Shown: positions 6,056-14,564 of the stretch, piece after piece | Numbering within the stretch: the first letter of the stretch is position 1 | How the letters are laid out: every line of letters begins with the position of its first letter | Source: CAZYSK01 sp964649415 | GTDB lineage: Bacteria > Chloroflexota > Anaerolineae > B4-G1 | DNA: 16,373 nucleotides | Direction of reading: 5' to 3' | NCBI GenBank assembly: GCA_964649415.1 | Contig: CAZYSK010000112.1 | Location: 1 to 16,373 of the forward strand | Notes under the pieces: generated by a model | The model's input: only the letters and a program-made list of their open reading frames with translations | Databases searched by the model: none | Told to the model about the DNA's origin: nothing | Made by a program: the position numbers and the translations under genes

Positions 6056-6829
6056 TCAGCTTAGCCCCATCGCCTGCAAGTTGCGGTAGCTAATCGCCAA
6101 AGACTCGAAGGGATCCCTTCCATAGCAGTTATCCTGCTCAACCAGGTACCACTCGACGTCGCCTTCCTCGGCTGCCTCCAGGATGGCTGGCCAGTTCATG
6201 TTCCCCTCGCCGATCTCGGCCATGCGCTGCTCGCGTTCGGGGGTCACGGCCATGTCCTTGAGGTGCAACAGCGGCTCGCGACCGGCGCACTTGCGTACCC
6301 ACGCAGCCGGGTCGCCGCCGCCGGCCTGAATCCAATACGTATCAACCTCGGCCTTGAGCATCTCAGGTGGCGCTTGCTCGTACAACATCTCCAGCCACGT
6401 CTTCTCCCCATACCGCACCAGCTCGTGGTTGTGGTTATGGTAGGAGAAATCGATACCCTCCTGGGCCAGCCGCTCGGCCACCGGGGCCAACTCGTCCAGG
6501 AACCGCTTGAGGCCGTCCGGGCCTCTATATTCAGGCGTGAACAGACCGCCGATGGCGGCGTGTTCGCAGCGCCACATTTTGTGCTCGGCGATGACCGCGT
6601 CCAGCTCGTTCAGGAAGCGGTCCCACGAGACGTGTGTCCCGGCCACCGTCAGGCCGCTATCCTGGACCAACCTGGCCACCTCCTGAGGATCCACCGGTCC
6701 GAACGCGGAGATCTGAATCGCGGTATAGCCGATGTCGGCCACCTTGTTCAACGTCTCGGCGACGCCGGGAAGTGTTTGCGTGAACTCCCTGACTGTGTAC
6801 AACTGCGCTCCCACTACACCTTCCTTCAT
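6056..6829 (-). CDS. Sugar phosphate isomerase/epimerase family protein (TIM barrel)
   Basis: A 257-residue xylose isomerase-like TIM-barrel protein. Predicted metal ligands are E136 (HNHNHELV), D163 (AEVDTYW), H189 (LLHLKD) and E231 (LVEQD). The N-terminus GAQLYTVREF and the motif SYHNHNHEL are typical of the IolE-like and 3-keto-sugar-processing branch. ATG at 6829 follows a GAGGGGTGA ribosome binding site. A gap of about 105 bp separates it from the upstream UroD-like gene; it contains the perfect palindrome GTGATCAC (6863-6870) but no convincing promoter. Immediately downstream is a relic of a homologous 3' end. It probably works with the Gfo/Idh/MocA enzyme encoded next. Confidence 0.87.
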   Translation of the reverse strand: MKEGVVGAQLYTVREFTQTLPGVAETLNKVADIGYTAIQISAFGPVDPQEVARLVQDSGLTVAGTHVSWDRFLNELDAVIAEHKMWRCEHAAIGGLFTPEYRGPDGLKRFLDELAPVAERLAQEGIDFSYHNHNHELVRYGEKTWLEMLYEQAPPEMLKAEVDTYWIQAGGGDPAAWVRKCAGREPLLHLKDMAVTPEREQRMAEIGEGNMNWPAILEAAEEGDVEWYLVEQDNCYGRDPFESLAISYRNLQAMGLS

Positions 6830-6934
6830 TCTTCACCCCTCTTCTTTCTCTATATAGAAAACGTGATCACACAGCGGGTCCCCATTCAGGCTACCTGGCA
6901 TACCCCGTCTCTCCTATGATTTCGCGCCAAAGGC

Positions 6935-8035
6935 TCACGCCGCCCGGCGCACGGTCTCGGCGTCAGCCCTGAGGTTGTCCTGCGGCCCCATGACGTGCAC
7001 CCGCCCGTGCAGGTCTCTGCCCCTGGACGTGGCTTCCTCCGCTGCCGCGCGGGCCAGGCCGATGATCTTGATGCCTTTGTCGACGGTGTTAGCGTAGACG
7101 GTCTCCATGCGGTTGTACTCCGGCTGCGACATGTTGATCGCGTGCAGCCCTTCCATCTCAGACATACGCGAGATGTAGTGATCGCCCTTGCCGCAGAAAT
7201 GGATCGCCCCGCCGCCGAATTCATCCAACAGGCGCTGATCGTACGGGCGAATGAACGCGTCGAACATCTCTGGCGAGAGGTTCATCGCCGAGTCATCGCG
7301 CAACATGATATTGCCCTGGTGAAGCAGTCCCCAGTGCACGTTGCTGTCCTGGCGGAAGGGCACGATCGCGGTCCAGGCGCGCATGAACGTGATGTAGGTC
7401 TCGGTCGCGATTTCCAGCAGGGCCTTGACCAGGTCGGGCTGGTCGTAGAGCGAGTAAAATATCGTGCTCCCCCAGGTGATCTCGCAGATGTCCATCGGCC
7501 CCTGTAGATCCGGGTGATAGATGTGGACGTACTGGCCGATCTTGGGGTACTCCTCGGCGATGGCCAGGTAGTGCTCCGCCATCGCGAAGACCTGGTTGCC
7601 ATATCCCTGGTAGATGTCAGGCACGCCCTCGTCGACGATGCGCTTGATTGTGTCGACGTCGTTGAGCGGCCTGGAGGTAGGCAGGGTATCGAGTTCCTCG
7701 CTCATCACAAAGGGCGCCACGCCAAAAAGCAGCGGGATGATGCTGGTCCCATAGTTGCAGCGGGCACAGAGCAGGGTGCCGCTCCCCATAGCCAGGGCCA
7801 GCGAGCAAAGCCCATACTGCTGTAGGGCCATTCTCTCGTAGTCCTCCAGCGCGGCATTGACGGACACCTGCGGCCACTCCACCCCCGGCGACGAGGGCCT
7901 GCGCTGCGGGGAGAACATGTCGCCGTCGAAGCGGCCCGCTGTGAAATCGATCCACTCCTGCAGGAGACGGTCTTCCTCTCGAGGATCGATGCGCGCCTCA
8001 AGGTCGTCCAGACACTCTCTCAGCATTTGGTTCAT
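6935..8035 (-). CDS. UroD-fold protein, MtaA/CmuA-like methyltransferase candidate
   Basis: A 366-residue protein of the uroporphyrinogen decarboxylase superfamily. ATG at 8035 is preferred over an upstream in-frame TTG (8080) because GGAGGGGAG lies just before it. The C-terminal HFCGKGDH (about residues 279-286) matches the His-x-Cys zinc site of the MtaA/CmuA/MtbA methyltransferase branch, which true heme-pathway decarboxylases lack. Such proteins move methyl groups to or from a corrinoid protein or coenzyme; many in sugar clusters are uncharacterised. It lies 89 bp downstream of a second UroD-fold gene. No corrinoid-binding partner (MtaC type) or reactivase is visible in the window, so the methyltransferase role is inference. 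Confidence 0.8.
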   Translation of the reverse strand: MNQMLRECLDDLEARIDPREEDRLLQEWIDFTAGRFDGDMFSPQRRPSSPGVEWPQVSVNAALEDYERMALQQYGLCSLALAMGSGTLLCARCNYGTSIIPLLFGVAPFVMSEELDTLPTSRPLNDVDTIKRIVDEGVPDIYQGYGNQVFAMAEHYLAIAEEYPKIGQYVHIYHPDLQGPMDICEITWGSTIFYSLYDQPDLVKALLEIATETYITFMRAWTAIVPFRQDSNVHWGLLHQGNIMLRDDSAMNLSPEMFDAFIRPYDQRLLDEFGGGAIHFCGKGDHYISRMSEMEGLHAINMSQPEYNRMETVYANTVDKGIKIIGLARAAAEEATSRGRDLHGRVHVMGPQDNLRADAETVRRAA

Positions 8036-8123
8036 CTCTACTCCCCTCCTGGCTCGCGGAGGCGGCGCGTGGCCGGCCAATCTCAGCCATACTTCATCGC
8101 CTTGCCGCCGTATTGGTTGGGCC

Positions 8124-9113
8124 TCAAGCGACGAAACGCTCCCGCCTGCCTTTCTTCAGAAACTCGTCACACGCAATCCGCTGCCATTCGGGCTCCAGGC
8201 CAATGGAGGTCTCATCCCAGTAGAAGCCAGCGATGAAGCCGCCCTCGCCTCTCCATAGCTTCTCCAACATCTCGTCGGCGTCCTGGCGGATCAGTGCCTC
8301 GTCCTTTGTCTGCAGCGTGGTCTGGATGTCGACCGGACACCAGAACGTGACGCCTCCCTGGTCCCGCAACTCTGCCAGGGTATCTATGCCGTGAATCCTG
8401 GGCTGGTCGAACTGGAAGAGGTCGACGCCCGTCTCTATGAGATCGGGGACAATGACCGTGAGCTTGCCGCAGGAATGCATGAACATCTGCAGCCCCACGG
8501 AGTGAGCGTAAGAACAAAGATCGGCGAACCGTGGCTTGAAGATCTCCCGCCACAGCTTGGGGCTGACCAGCGTCTGCGTCTGCGTGCCCCAGTCCTCGGC
8601 GATCATGACGCAGTCGGCGTCCACCTCGCTCATGTGCTTCATCTGTATCTTGATCTGCTCGTCAATGCGATCGTGCAAAATCTCGATCTTCTCCCGCTCC
8701 AGGAGCAAGTCCATTAGGTACTGCTCCATGCGGCGCAGCTTCCTGGCCATGCTGAACGTGAACCCATGGATGAAACCGATGTGCCACATGTCGGGAGCGG
8801 AGGTGAAGATCTCCTTCGCCTCGGCGTAGTAGTCGGGATTCGAGAATTCCGGCAACGGGAAGTCCTCCACCTTGTCCAGATCCTCCAGGGCACCCTTCAC
8901 GATCTCTCCTTTGGACGTGCTGTCGACGCGACCCCACACGTTGCCCCACTCGTCGGTTCGGCGCCACGCCCTCTCGTCGATCCTGCGCCATTCCCCTTCT
9001 GGATTGGGGATCTTCGGACCGGCCCAGATCAGATCGGAAGGGAGAAACGAATGAGCTACCCGTTCGGGGTTCTCAAATGCAAGCGTCCTACGAACGATCT
9101 CTCGGCCATTCAT
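8124..9113 (-). CDS. UroD-fold protein, MtaA/CmuA-like methyltransferase candidate
   Basis: A 329-residue member of the uroporphyrinogen decarboxylase superfamily. The central stretch IAEDWGTQTQTLVSPKLWREIFKPRF (172-197) and MFMHSCGKL (210-218) are typical of the branch that carries a His-x-Cys zinc-binding site (H213, C215) for methyl transfer. It is clearly diverged from the downstream UroD-fold protein, with different lengths and N-termini, so the two may form a heteromeric or sequential pair. ATG at 9113 has GGAGACG 9 nt upstream. The preceding gene is a dead isomerase. The reaction and methyl acceptor are unknown; another possibility is a non-methyltransfer role that only shares the fold. 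Confidence 0.8.
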   Translation of the reverse strand: MNGREIVRRTLAFENPERVAHSFLPSDLIWAGPKIPNPEGEWRRIDERAWRRTDEWGNVWGRVDSTSKGEIVKGALEDLDKVEDFPLPEFSNPDYYAEAKEIFTSAPDMWHIGFIHGFTFSMARKLRRMEQYLMDLLLEREKIEILHDRIDEQIKIQMKHMSEVDADCVMIAEDWGTQTQTLVSPKLWREIFKPRFADLCSYAHSVGLQMFMHSCGKLTVIVPDLIETGVDLFQFDQPRIHGIDTLAELRDQGGVTFWCPVDIQTTLQTKDEALIRQDADEMLEKLWRGEGGFIAGFYWDETSIGLEPEWQRIACDEFLKKGRRERFVA

Positions 9114-9170
9114 CAGCGGCGTCTCCTATCTAGGACGGCTTCCTCATCGTGCTTCAGCGTCGCTACCTTA

Positions 9171-9797
9171 TTATGGCTCCCAGGCGATCCACTCTCCACT
9201 GAGATAGCCAGCGAGATCCATCGTCGCCAACAGCTTGAGGACGCGTCCATGATTGTAGTCTCCTTTGCCGATGGGGACAAGATTGCCCCTCTCAACAACC
9301 CCATCGTGAATGTCGACGTGGCGCATCTACTGTTTCAAGACCTCGATGCTCTCGTTGACGGTCACACAGCTGGTGCACGCCGGGTGCATCGCGTGCCAAT
9401 TGGCCCCGACCGCTGGATTCTCCACCCGCTCCGCGACTATTCCGCGATGTGGCAGGGATCGTACCGACATCGTGCGTCTCCATGCGGAAGGTGACGCTGT
9501 GCTCGAAGGCGTGTTCCGCGACGACGCCGAGCGATTGGGCAAACAGGGCCGATAGCCTGCTCGCGCCCCACACCCACTGGAATCCGGTCGCCGAAGAACC
9601 GCAGTCGGGGAGCTCCGATGTCGCTGGCCAGATCGATCCGCTCGTAGGTCTGGCCACCATCTCCTCAGTGGAGATGTGGTCACCTCTGCCCTGCGGGCGT
9701 GGTGGGCGTCTATGCGCGGGTCGATCCCGTCGTAGTCATAGTGCTGGGCCACCCGACGCATCTCGGTCAGGCTCAACCGTGGCGTCGAGAAGCTCAT
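9171..9797 (-). pseudogene. Decayed sugar phosphate isomerase/epimerase
   Basis: Fragments of one TIM-barrel isomerase lie in order across three frames. ATG at 9797 starts MSFSTPRLSLTEM, running to YDGIDPRIDAHHA. A second frame resumes at 9652 with QTYERIDLASDIGAPRLRFF. A shift near 9548 leads to ALFAQSLGVVAEHAFEH and METHD. Further shifts at about 9467 and 9442 lead to VAERVENPAVGANWHAMHP. An in-frame TAG at 9329-9327 interrupts ...IEVLKQ, after which the frame continues with MRHVDIHDGVVERGN and LAGYLSGEWIAWEP to TAA at 9171. Roughly 40-50 codons are missing between the first two fragments. The metal-ligand motifs ETHD, VDIHDG and SGEWI remain recognisable. It starts 11 bp after the Gfo/Idh/MocA gene, so it was once its operon partner. 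Confidence 0.88.
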
Positions 9798-9808
9798 GAA
9801 AGAGTGAC

Positions 9809-10960
9809 TCACTGTGAATCTCCTCGGCGCTCTAACGCCGTCCTGACGGCGACCCAGTCCCCGCCAGACTCGTAGGCAGATCGGTACATGGCGTCGAGGA
9901 TGGCCTGTGTGCGTCGGCCATCGTGTCCGGAGCAGATCAGATCGGCCCCGGTGCGCAAAGCTGCGGCAAAGTTGTCCATGGCATTGAGCCACGCGCACTC
10001 AACAACGCGCGGCGCCTGCTCGCTCCAGTTACCGTCGAGGTACCATTTTATCCGTGGCCCCTCGAACGGACCGCCGGAGACCTGCGTGTACGCCCCTTCG
10101 GTGCCCTCCAGTTCGTAGTGAAGGTACCACGTCGGGTGAGGGTAGCTGCTGGTGGCGTAGAACGTGATCACTGCTCCATCGGCGTAGAGCCAGACCGATG
10201 TGCCTAGGTCCTCGGCTTCGATTTCGTGGGTCTGCGTCCAGATGTTGCAGCGTACCTGTGACGGGATACCCACGGTGTAGGCGACCTCGTCGATGTGGTG
10301 GACAGACTGGTTAGAGAACACACCGCCGCCGTCCCAGCGGCGTGTCCCGCGCCAGCCGCCGTTGGCACGGAAGTACTGCATCGTGCGCTGGATCTTCAGC
10401 GAGCAATTGCCGCTGAGCAGACGGCCAAACCTGCCGTCGGCGATGGCGGCCCTGAGTGTCTGCACGTCCGTCTTGGAACGCCGGTCGAAGTCCACACCCA
10501 GCAGCAACCCTCGCTCCTCCGCCAGGTCGATCATCTGATCACAGGCTTCGATCGAAGCTTCCATAGGCTTGGTGGTCAAGACGTGCTTACCGGCTTCCAG
10601 AGCCTGCAGGGCGACCTCGGCGTGGCGCCCGGTCTCCGTGAGGACGAAGACCACCTCGACCTCATCATCGTCCAGCCACTTCTGGACTTCAGTGGTGTAG
10701 GGCACGCCGCATGCCTCGCCCGTGTGCCGTGCGCGTTCCTCAATGAGATCGCATACGCCGACGAGTCGCGTACCTGGTGTCTCCACAAGCTGCTTGGCTC
10801 GCACGTGGCCCATACTCAGCCCGACGATGGCGAACCCCACGGGGTCGTCGTCCCACGGGCGAGTGACCGTCTTGGCGCGCGTGGGGACGTCGAACAACCC
10901 TGCCGGTGCGGCCGTCGGCCAGGCCCTATTGCTCTTCTCACTTATCTCGTTTCGTCCCAT
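9809..10960 (-). CDS. Gfo/Idh/MocA family NAD(P)-dependent oxidoreductase
   Basis: A 383-residue dehydrogenase with an N-terminal Rossmann domain (VGFAIVGLSMGHVRAKQLVETPG, about 41-63) that begins after an unusual tail of about 40 residues. The conserved Lys-Pro is at 131-132 (TTKPME, with Thr in place of the usual Glu) and the second-domain motif GGGVFSNQSVHHID (211-224) carries the likely catalytic histidine. ATG at 10960 (MGRNEISEKS) is chosen over an upstream TTG at 11011 and has GAGACG upstream. The start is not certain. The product is likely to oxidise a sugar hydroxyl. Its downstream partner isomerase is a pseudogene, so this enzyme may now feed another isomerase in the cluster or be losing function. 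Confidence 0.85.
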   Translation of the reverse strand: MGRNEISEKSNRAWPTAAPAGLFDVPTRAKTVTRPWDDDPVGFAIVGLSMGHVRAKQLVETPGTRLVGVCDLIEERARHTGEACGVPYTTEVQKWLDDDEVEVVFVLTETGRHAEVALQALEAGKHVLTTKPMEASIEACDQMIDLAEERGLLLGVDFDRRSKTDVQTLRAAIADGRFGRLLSGNCSLKIQRTMQYFRANGGWRGTRRWDGGGVFSNQSVHHIDEVAYTVGIPSQVRCNIWTQTHEIEAEDLGTSVWLYADGAVITFYATSSYPHPTWYLHYELEGTEGAYTQVSGGPFEGPRIKWYLDGNWSEQAPRVVECAWLNAMDNFAAALRTGADLICSGHDGRRTQAILDAMYRSAYESGGDWVAVRTALERRGDSQ

Positions 10961-11113
10961 TTCGTCTCGTGGTCTAGATGCGTCGCTGCCCCTGCCTTGC
11001 CCGGCGCGCAATCATCGGGCTCAGGATAGCAAAGCCTCTCCAGGGCTGACTTCAGCCGGATTTCAGCGCCGGGCATGCCTAAGCCAGGATGTACCACCTG
11101 GGGCCTGGTGCGG

Positions 11114-12592
11114 CTACCAGGTCTGGGGGACCGGGATACACAGGAATTCCTGACCGGCGCAGAAATCATCCCACTGTCGGACCATCCGCTCCAGGGAGCG
11201 CGACTGTCCACCACTCAAGGTGAAGCCACGCCCTGCCCCTACCCTCTCCCCCGGTCGAGCGGCCGGCGTCATGCGACAATACTCGTAGTAATCCATGAAG
11301 CTGCGCATCTCGAGCCGGATGTGGAAACGGCCCGGCTCGCGGCTCATCGGTGAACAGGGATCGACGGTGTGCATCATATTGATCATCTTCAGCACGTGAG
11401 AGGGGTAGTAGCGACCGATCCGCCGCGCGGTCTCCAGCGTCCTGCGCAGGGCTTTCTCGTCCTCACCCGGCAGGTTGATGGAGAAATAGATGTACAGCGG
11501 CACTTCGTGTTCCTTGAGCGCAGACAGCAGGCGATTCAGTTGTTGATTGGAGTAGGACTTACCATTGAGCCGCCGCACTCTCTCTGATCCTGAGAGCAGG
11601 CTGAGTGCCAGCTCTGAGCAGGAGATGTCCGCTGTCTGGAGGAAATCCTCGACGAATTCCCGGGTGGGGAGCTGAAAATGCTCATTGTAGATGCCGATGC
11701 GCACCCCTCGGCGCCGGAGTTCGGCGAAGAGTGGTTTCCAGTACTTGGGACCAAGGATCGCAGGGTCTAGAGTCAATGATACCTGATCGAAGCCCTTCTC
11801 CTGCAAGCGCTGGATATCCTCGGCTACTTTCTCAGGGGAACGCAGGACGATCTTCTCACGCCCTGCAAAGAGCCTGTGGGACTCGTGTCCACCCCCACAG
11901 AAGGAACAGTCGAAGATGCATCCGCGCCCTGTGCAGAGCCAGTGCCCACGGGGGTTGGCCATCGAGACGGTGAGATTGGTGGGCTCAAACTGAAGTTGGC
12001 CGTACCAGTCGGCGTGCTCCAGGAAATCGAGATCCACGAAGTTCAGCGGGTCCAGCTCGGCCGGCGTAGCACAGTAGGAGAGGTCATTCTCCACCACCTG
12101 ACCATTCGAGCGATAAGAGAGATTGGGGATGGAGGACAGATCGGGGGTGGGACGCGACAACTCGCTGACCAGGGCTCGAAGTGGTTCCTCCGCATCTCCG
12201 CGGATGACGAAATCCACCTCTTGAAAGGTGCTCAGTATCTCGGCGGCATACAGGGAAGCGGTGATACCCCCCAGGAGGATCCTGGCATTTGGCAGTACCT
12301 GCCGACAGGCGCGGGCCACACTGATGGCCCCGTAGGCGTGCTCGTACCAGTGCAGGTCCACCATCACCAGCCGGACACCCCCCTGAGCCTTGATCCAAGG
12401 TCTCAGGCTGAAGCTACGGTCTCGCCGGAGCTCGGCAGGATAGTTGATCCCCTTGACCGTCAAGCCTTCTTGCTGGAGCAGGTTGGCCAGGGCAACCACT
12501 CCCACCGGAATGAAGAAGTAGGGTGTTCCCAAGCCTCGATAGCCAGAATCGACGCCGTGCTTGGCGGGGTGAATGTATAGTACATCCGTCAT
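11114..12592 (-). CDS. B12-binding-type radical SAM protein
   Basis: A 492-residue protein. ATG at 12592 (MTDVLYIHPAKHG) is preferred over an upstream TTG at 12661 because the recognisable domain starts there; only a weak GAAGAG precedes it. The N-terminal part (about 1-150) resembles a cobalamin-binding Rossmann-like domain, with FIPVGVVALANLLQQEG, VDLHWYEHAYG, ILLGGITASLYAAEIL and IRGDAEEPL as seen in BchE-like proteins. The radical SAM core has CIFDCSFC (C225, C229, C232), the CxxxCxxC motif that binds the [4Fe-4S] cluster, followed by GGG. Such enzymes perform methylations or rearrangements. The gene sits between the sugar permeases and the oxidoreductases. The substrate is unknown, and cobalamin use is inferred. 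Confidence 0.85.
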   Translation of the reverse strand: MTDVLYIHPAKHGVDSGYRGLGTPYFFIPVGVVALANLLQQEGLTVKGINYPAELRRDRSFSLRPWIKAQGGVRLVMVDLHWYEHAYGAISVARACRQVLPNARILLGGITASLYAAEILSTFQEVDFVIRGDAEEPLRALVSELSRPTPDLSSIPNLSYRSNGQVVENDLSYCATPAELDPLNFVDLDFLEHADWYGQLQFEPTNLTVSMANPRGHWLCTGRGCIFDCSFCGGGHESHRLFAGREKIVLRSPEKVAEDIQRLQEKGFDQVSLTLDPAILGPKYWKPLFAELRRRGVRIGIYNEHFQLPTREFVEDFLQTADISCSELALSLLSGSERVRRLNGKSYSNQQLNRLLSALKEHEVPLYIYFSINLPGEDEKALRRTLETARRIGRYYPSHVLKMINMMHTVDPCSPMSREPGRFHIRLEMRSFMDYYEYCRMTPAARPGERVGAGRGFTLSGGQSRSLERMVRQWDDFCAGQEFLCIPVPQTW

Positions 12593-12671
12593 GGGCGAGC
12601 TCTTCGTGCGCCAGAAGGCAGAGAAGGCAACGGGTGATGCATTCGCTACTCTTTGCTCCAATGCCGCGTAT

Positions 12672-13583
12672 CTACCGGCCTGCGAGTCCGCTCGTCGAGA
12701 TGCCGCGCAGGAAGTAGCGCTGGCCTGCGAAGAACATGACGAGCATCGGCACGACGAACGCCGTCGAGGCCGCCATCAACCACTGCCACTCGGAGCTGGT
12801 CGACTCCGGGCCGAAGGCGTCCCCAAAAGCTTGCAGGGCCAGGGCCATGGGGCGCAGGTTCTGCCGCTGCAGATAGAGCAGTGGCCCCTGAAAATCGTTC
12901 CAGTGGATGATGAACGAAAACACCGTCACAGTAGCGACCACGGGCTTGGAAAGGGGCAGCATCATCTGCCACCACATACGCACAAAGCCGGCGCCGTCTA
13001 TCTTGGCTGCGTCGTCCAGCTCCAGGGGAATCCCCATAAAGAATTGGCGGCACAGAAAGATGTAGAAGGATGCGCTGTTGAGGCCCGGCAGCCAGCCGGG
13101 GACGATGAGCGGCAGGAAGGTGTTGATCCACTTCATCTTGGCGAACATCACGTAGGAGGGCACCATCGTCACTGTGGCGGGCAGCATCATCCTGAGCAGC
13201 ACCAGCCAGAAGAGGACATCCCGGCCGGGGAAGCGCAGCCGGGCAAAGCCATAGCCCACGAAGGTCGACACCAACACCTGTCCGATCACGATGCCCACGC
13301 AGTAGATCATGCTGTTGCGGAAGTAGAGGTCGAAGGGATAGACGGTCAGGGCCTCGGGGTAGTTGCTCCAGCAGACCGGGTTCGGGATCAACTGCGGCGG
13401 GAACTTGAAGATCTCCGTGTGGCACTTGAGCGAGGTGCTGATCAACCATACGAGGGGGAAAAGTAGGACGATCGATATGGGGATCAAGAGCGCGTGGGCC
13501 ACCAGTTCCTGGACCACCCGCCTGATCGCCCAGATCGATACCGCGCGTGCCTTCTGGCCTACGTGTTCCGTTGAAGCAGTCAT
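12672..13583 (-). CDS. Carbohydrate ABC transporter permease (MalG/UgpE type)
   Basis: A 303-residue inner-membrane permease of the CUT1 family with about six membrane helices. The cytoplasmic coupling loop reads LDDAAKIDGAGFVRMWWQMMLPLSKP (about 189-214), the EAA motif that docks to the ATPase. The N-terminal SIVLLFPLVWLISTSLK is typical of the MalG-like partner. ATG at 13583 begins one base after the stop of the preceding permease gene, with a purine-rich site inside that gene's end, so the two are translationally coupled. It forms the membrane channel with the permease at 13585-14538. Confidence 0.93.
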   Translation of the reverse strand: MTASTEHVGQKARAVSIWAIRRVVQELVAHALLIPISIVLLFPLVWLISTSLKCHTEIFKFPPQLIPNPVCWSNYPEALTVYPFDLYFRNSMIYCVGIVIGQVLVSTFVGYGFARLRFPGRDVLFWLVLLRMMLPATVTMVPSYVMFAKMKWINTFLPLIVPGWLPGLNSASFYIFLCRQFFMGIPLELDDAAKIDGAGFVRMWWQMMLPLSKPVVATVTVFSFIIHWNDFQGPLLYLQRQNLRPMALALQAFGDAFGPESTSSEWQWLMAASTAFVVPMLVMFFAGQRYFLRGISTSGLAGR

Positions 13584-13584
13584 G

Positions 13585-14538
13585 TCAGGCCCCCCTTGCC
13601 GCCTCGTAGTAGACCCAGCTCCCCGCCAGCTTGAACTGGATGACGGTCAGAACCAGGATGATCAGGAGTAGGAGCCAGCCCATCGCGGAAGCGTAGCCCA
13701 TCTGCTGATACTGAAAGCCTCTCTGATACAGATAGTAGACGTAGAAGAGCAGGCTGTCCTGCACCCCGGCGGCGCCGGCGGTCGCGGTGCCACCCGCTCC
13801 AGTCTCGATCAGCACGAAAGCCAGAGCGAACACCTGGAAGGCGTTGATGATGCCCATGATCAGGTTGAAGAAGGTCACGGAGGACATCATGGGAATCGTG
13901 ACATGCAGAAACCGGCCCCAGGGGCCCGCACCGTCGATCTCCGCCGCCTCGTAAAGCTCGGGGGGCACGCCCTGCAGCCCGGCCAGGTAGATCACCATAG
14001 TCGGGCCGATGCCCCACAGCCCCATGGCGATCAGGCAGGGCTTACTCAGGTTGGGATCCAGGAACCACTTCTGCCCCTCTATCCCAACTAGACCGAGGAG
14101 GAAATTGGCGATCCCCCACTGTGGGTTAAAGATCCACAGCCACAGCATAACATTGGCCACCGCAGGGATCACCGAGGGCAGGTAGAAGATGGTCCTGTAG
14201 ATGCGAATGCCCTTGATCTTGGAGTTCATCGCCAGAGCGGCCAGGAAGCTCGTGGCCAGATAGAGGGGCACAGAAAGGCCAGCGTAAAAGCTCGTGTTGG
14301 CCAGTGCCTTCCTCAGGCGCGTATCCTCGAAGAGCCGGACAAAGTGGTGCACCCCAACCCACTCAGGGGGCTGGACGATGTTATATTCGGTGAAAGAGAT
14401 GTACAGGGCCACGCCCATCGGGATGGCCGTGAACCAGAGAAACCCGATCAGGAAGGGGAGGATGAAAAAATACCCCGCGGCCGCCTCCTTCGCCCTGAGC
14501 GACCATCGCCGGGACAGCTTATCCGTGACTACAGACAT
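13585..14538 (-). CDS. Carbohydrate ABC transporter permease (MalF/UgpA type)
   Basis: A 317-residue CUT1 permease with about six helices. The first helix GYFFILPFLIGFLWFTAIPMGVALYISFTEYN is the usual start of MalF/UgpA-like subunits. The EAA coupling loop reads YEAAEIDGAGPWGRFLHVTIPMM (about 196-218). ATG at 14538 follows a GAGG site. The intergenic gap after the binding-protein gene (about 78 bp) contains a long hairpin. No ATPase gene accompanies the permeases, so a shared MsiK-like ATPase elsewhere is probably used. Confidence 0.94.
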   Translation of the reverse strand: MSVVTDKLSRRWSLRAKEAAAGYFFILPFLIGFLWFTAIPMGVALYISFTEYNIVQPPEWVGVHHFVRLFEDTRLRKALANTSFYAGLSVPLYLATSFLAALAMNSKIKGIRIYRTIFYLPSVIPAVANVMLWLWIFNPQWGIANFLLGLVGIEGQKWFLDPNLSKPCLIAMGLWGIGPTMVIYLAGLQGVPPELYEAAEIDGAGPWGRFLHVTIPMMSSVTFFNLIMGIINAFQVFALAFVLIETGAGGTATAGAAGVQDSLLFYVYYLYQRGFQYQQMGYASAMGWLLLLIILVLTVIQFKLAGSWVYYEAARGA

Positions 14539-14564
14539 CGATTACCTCGCAGGGATTTCTGCAG

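Noticed and set aside
6840..6872. CRP-like palindrome GTGATCAC and a TATATA stretch upstream of the isomerase gene
   Set aside because: The palindrome is only 8 bp, the half-site spacing of a regulator site is missing, and there is no -35 box, so no promoter or operator is called.
8085..8124. Short in-frame peptide tail (NQYGGKAMKYG then stop) between the two UroD-fold genes, considered as a relic gene end
   Set aside because: There is no second copy to compare it with, and the stretch is too short to distinguish from chance.
9292..9998. Two overlapping minus-strand frames that could be separate hypothetical genes
   Set aside because: Each contains pieces of the same TIM-barrel isomerase in the correct order, so they are fragments of one pseudogene rather than independent genes.
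10942..11214. 90-residue minus-strand frame between the radical SAM and Gfo/Idh/MocA genes
   Set aside because: It overlaps both neighbours, has no family resemblance and no convincing ribosome binding site.
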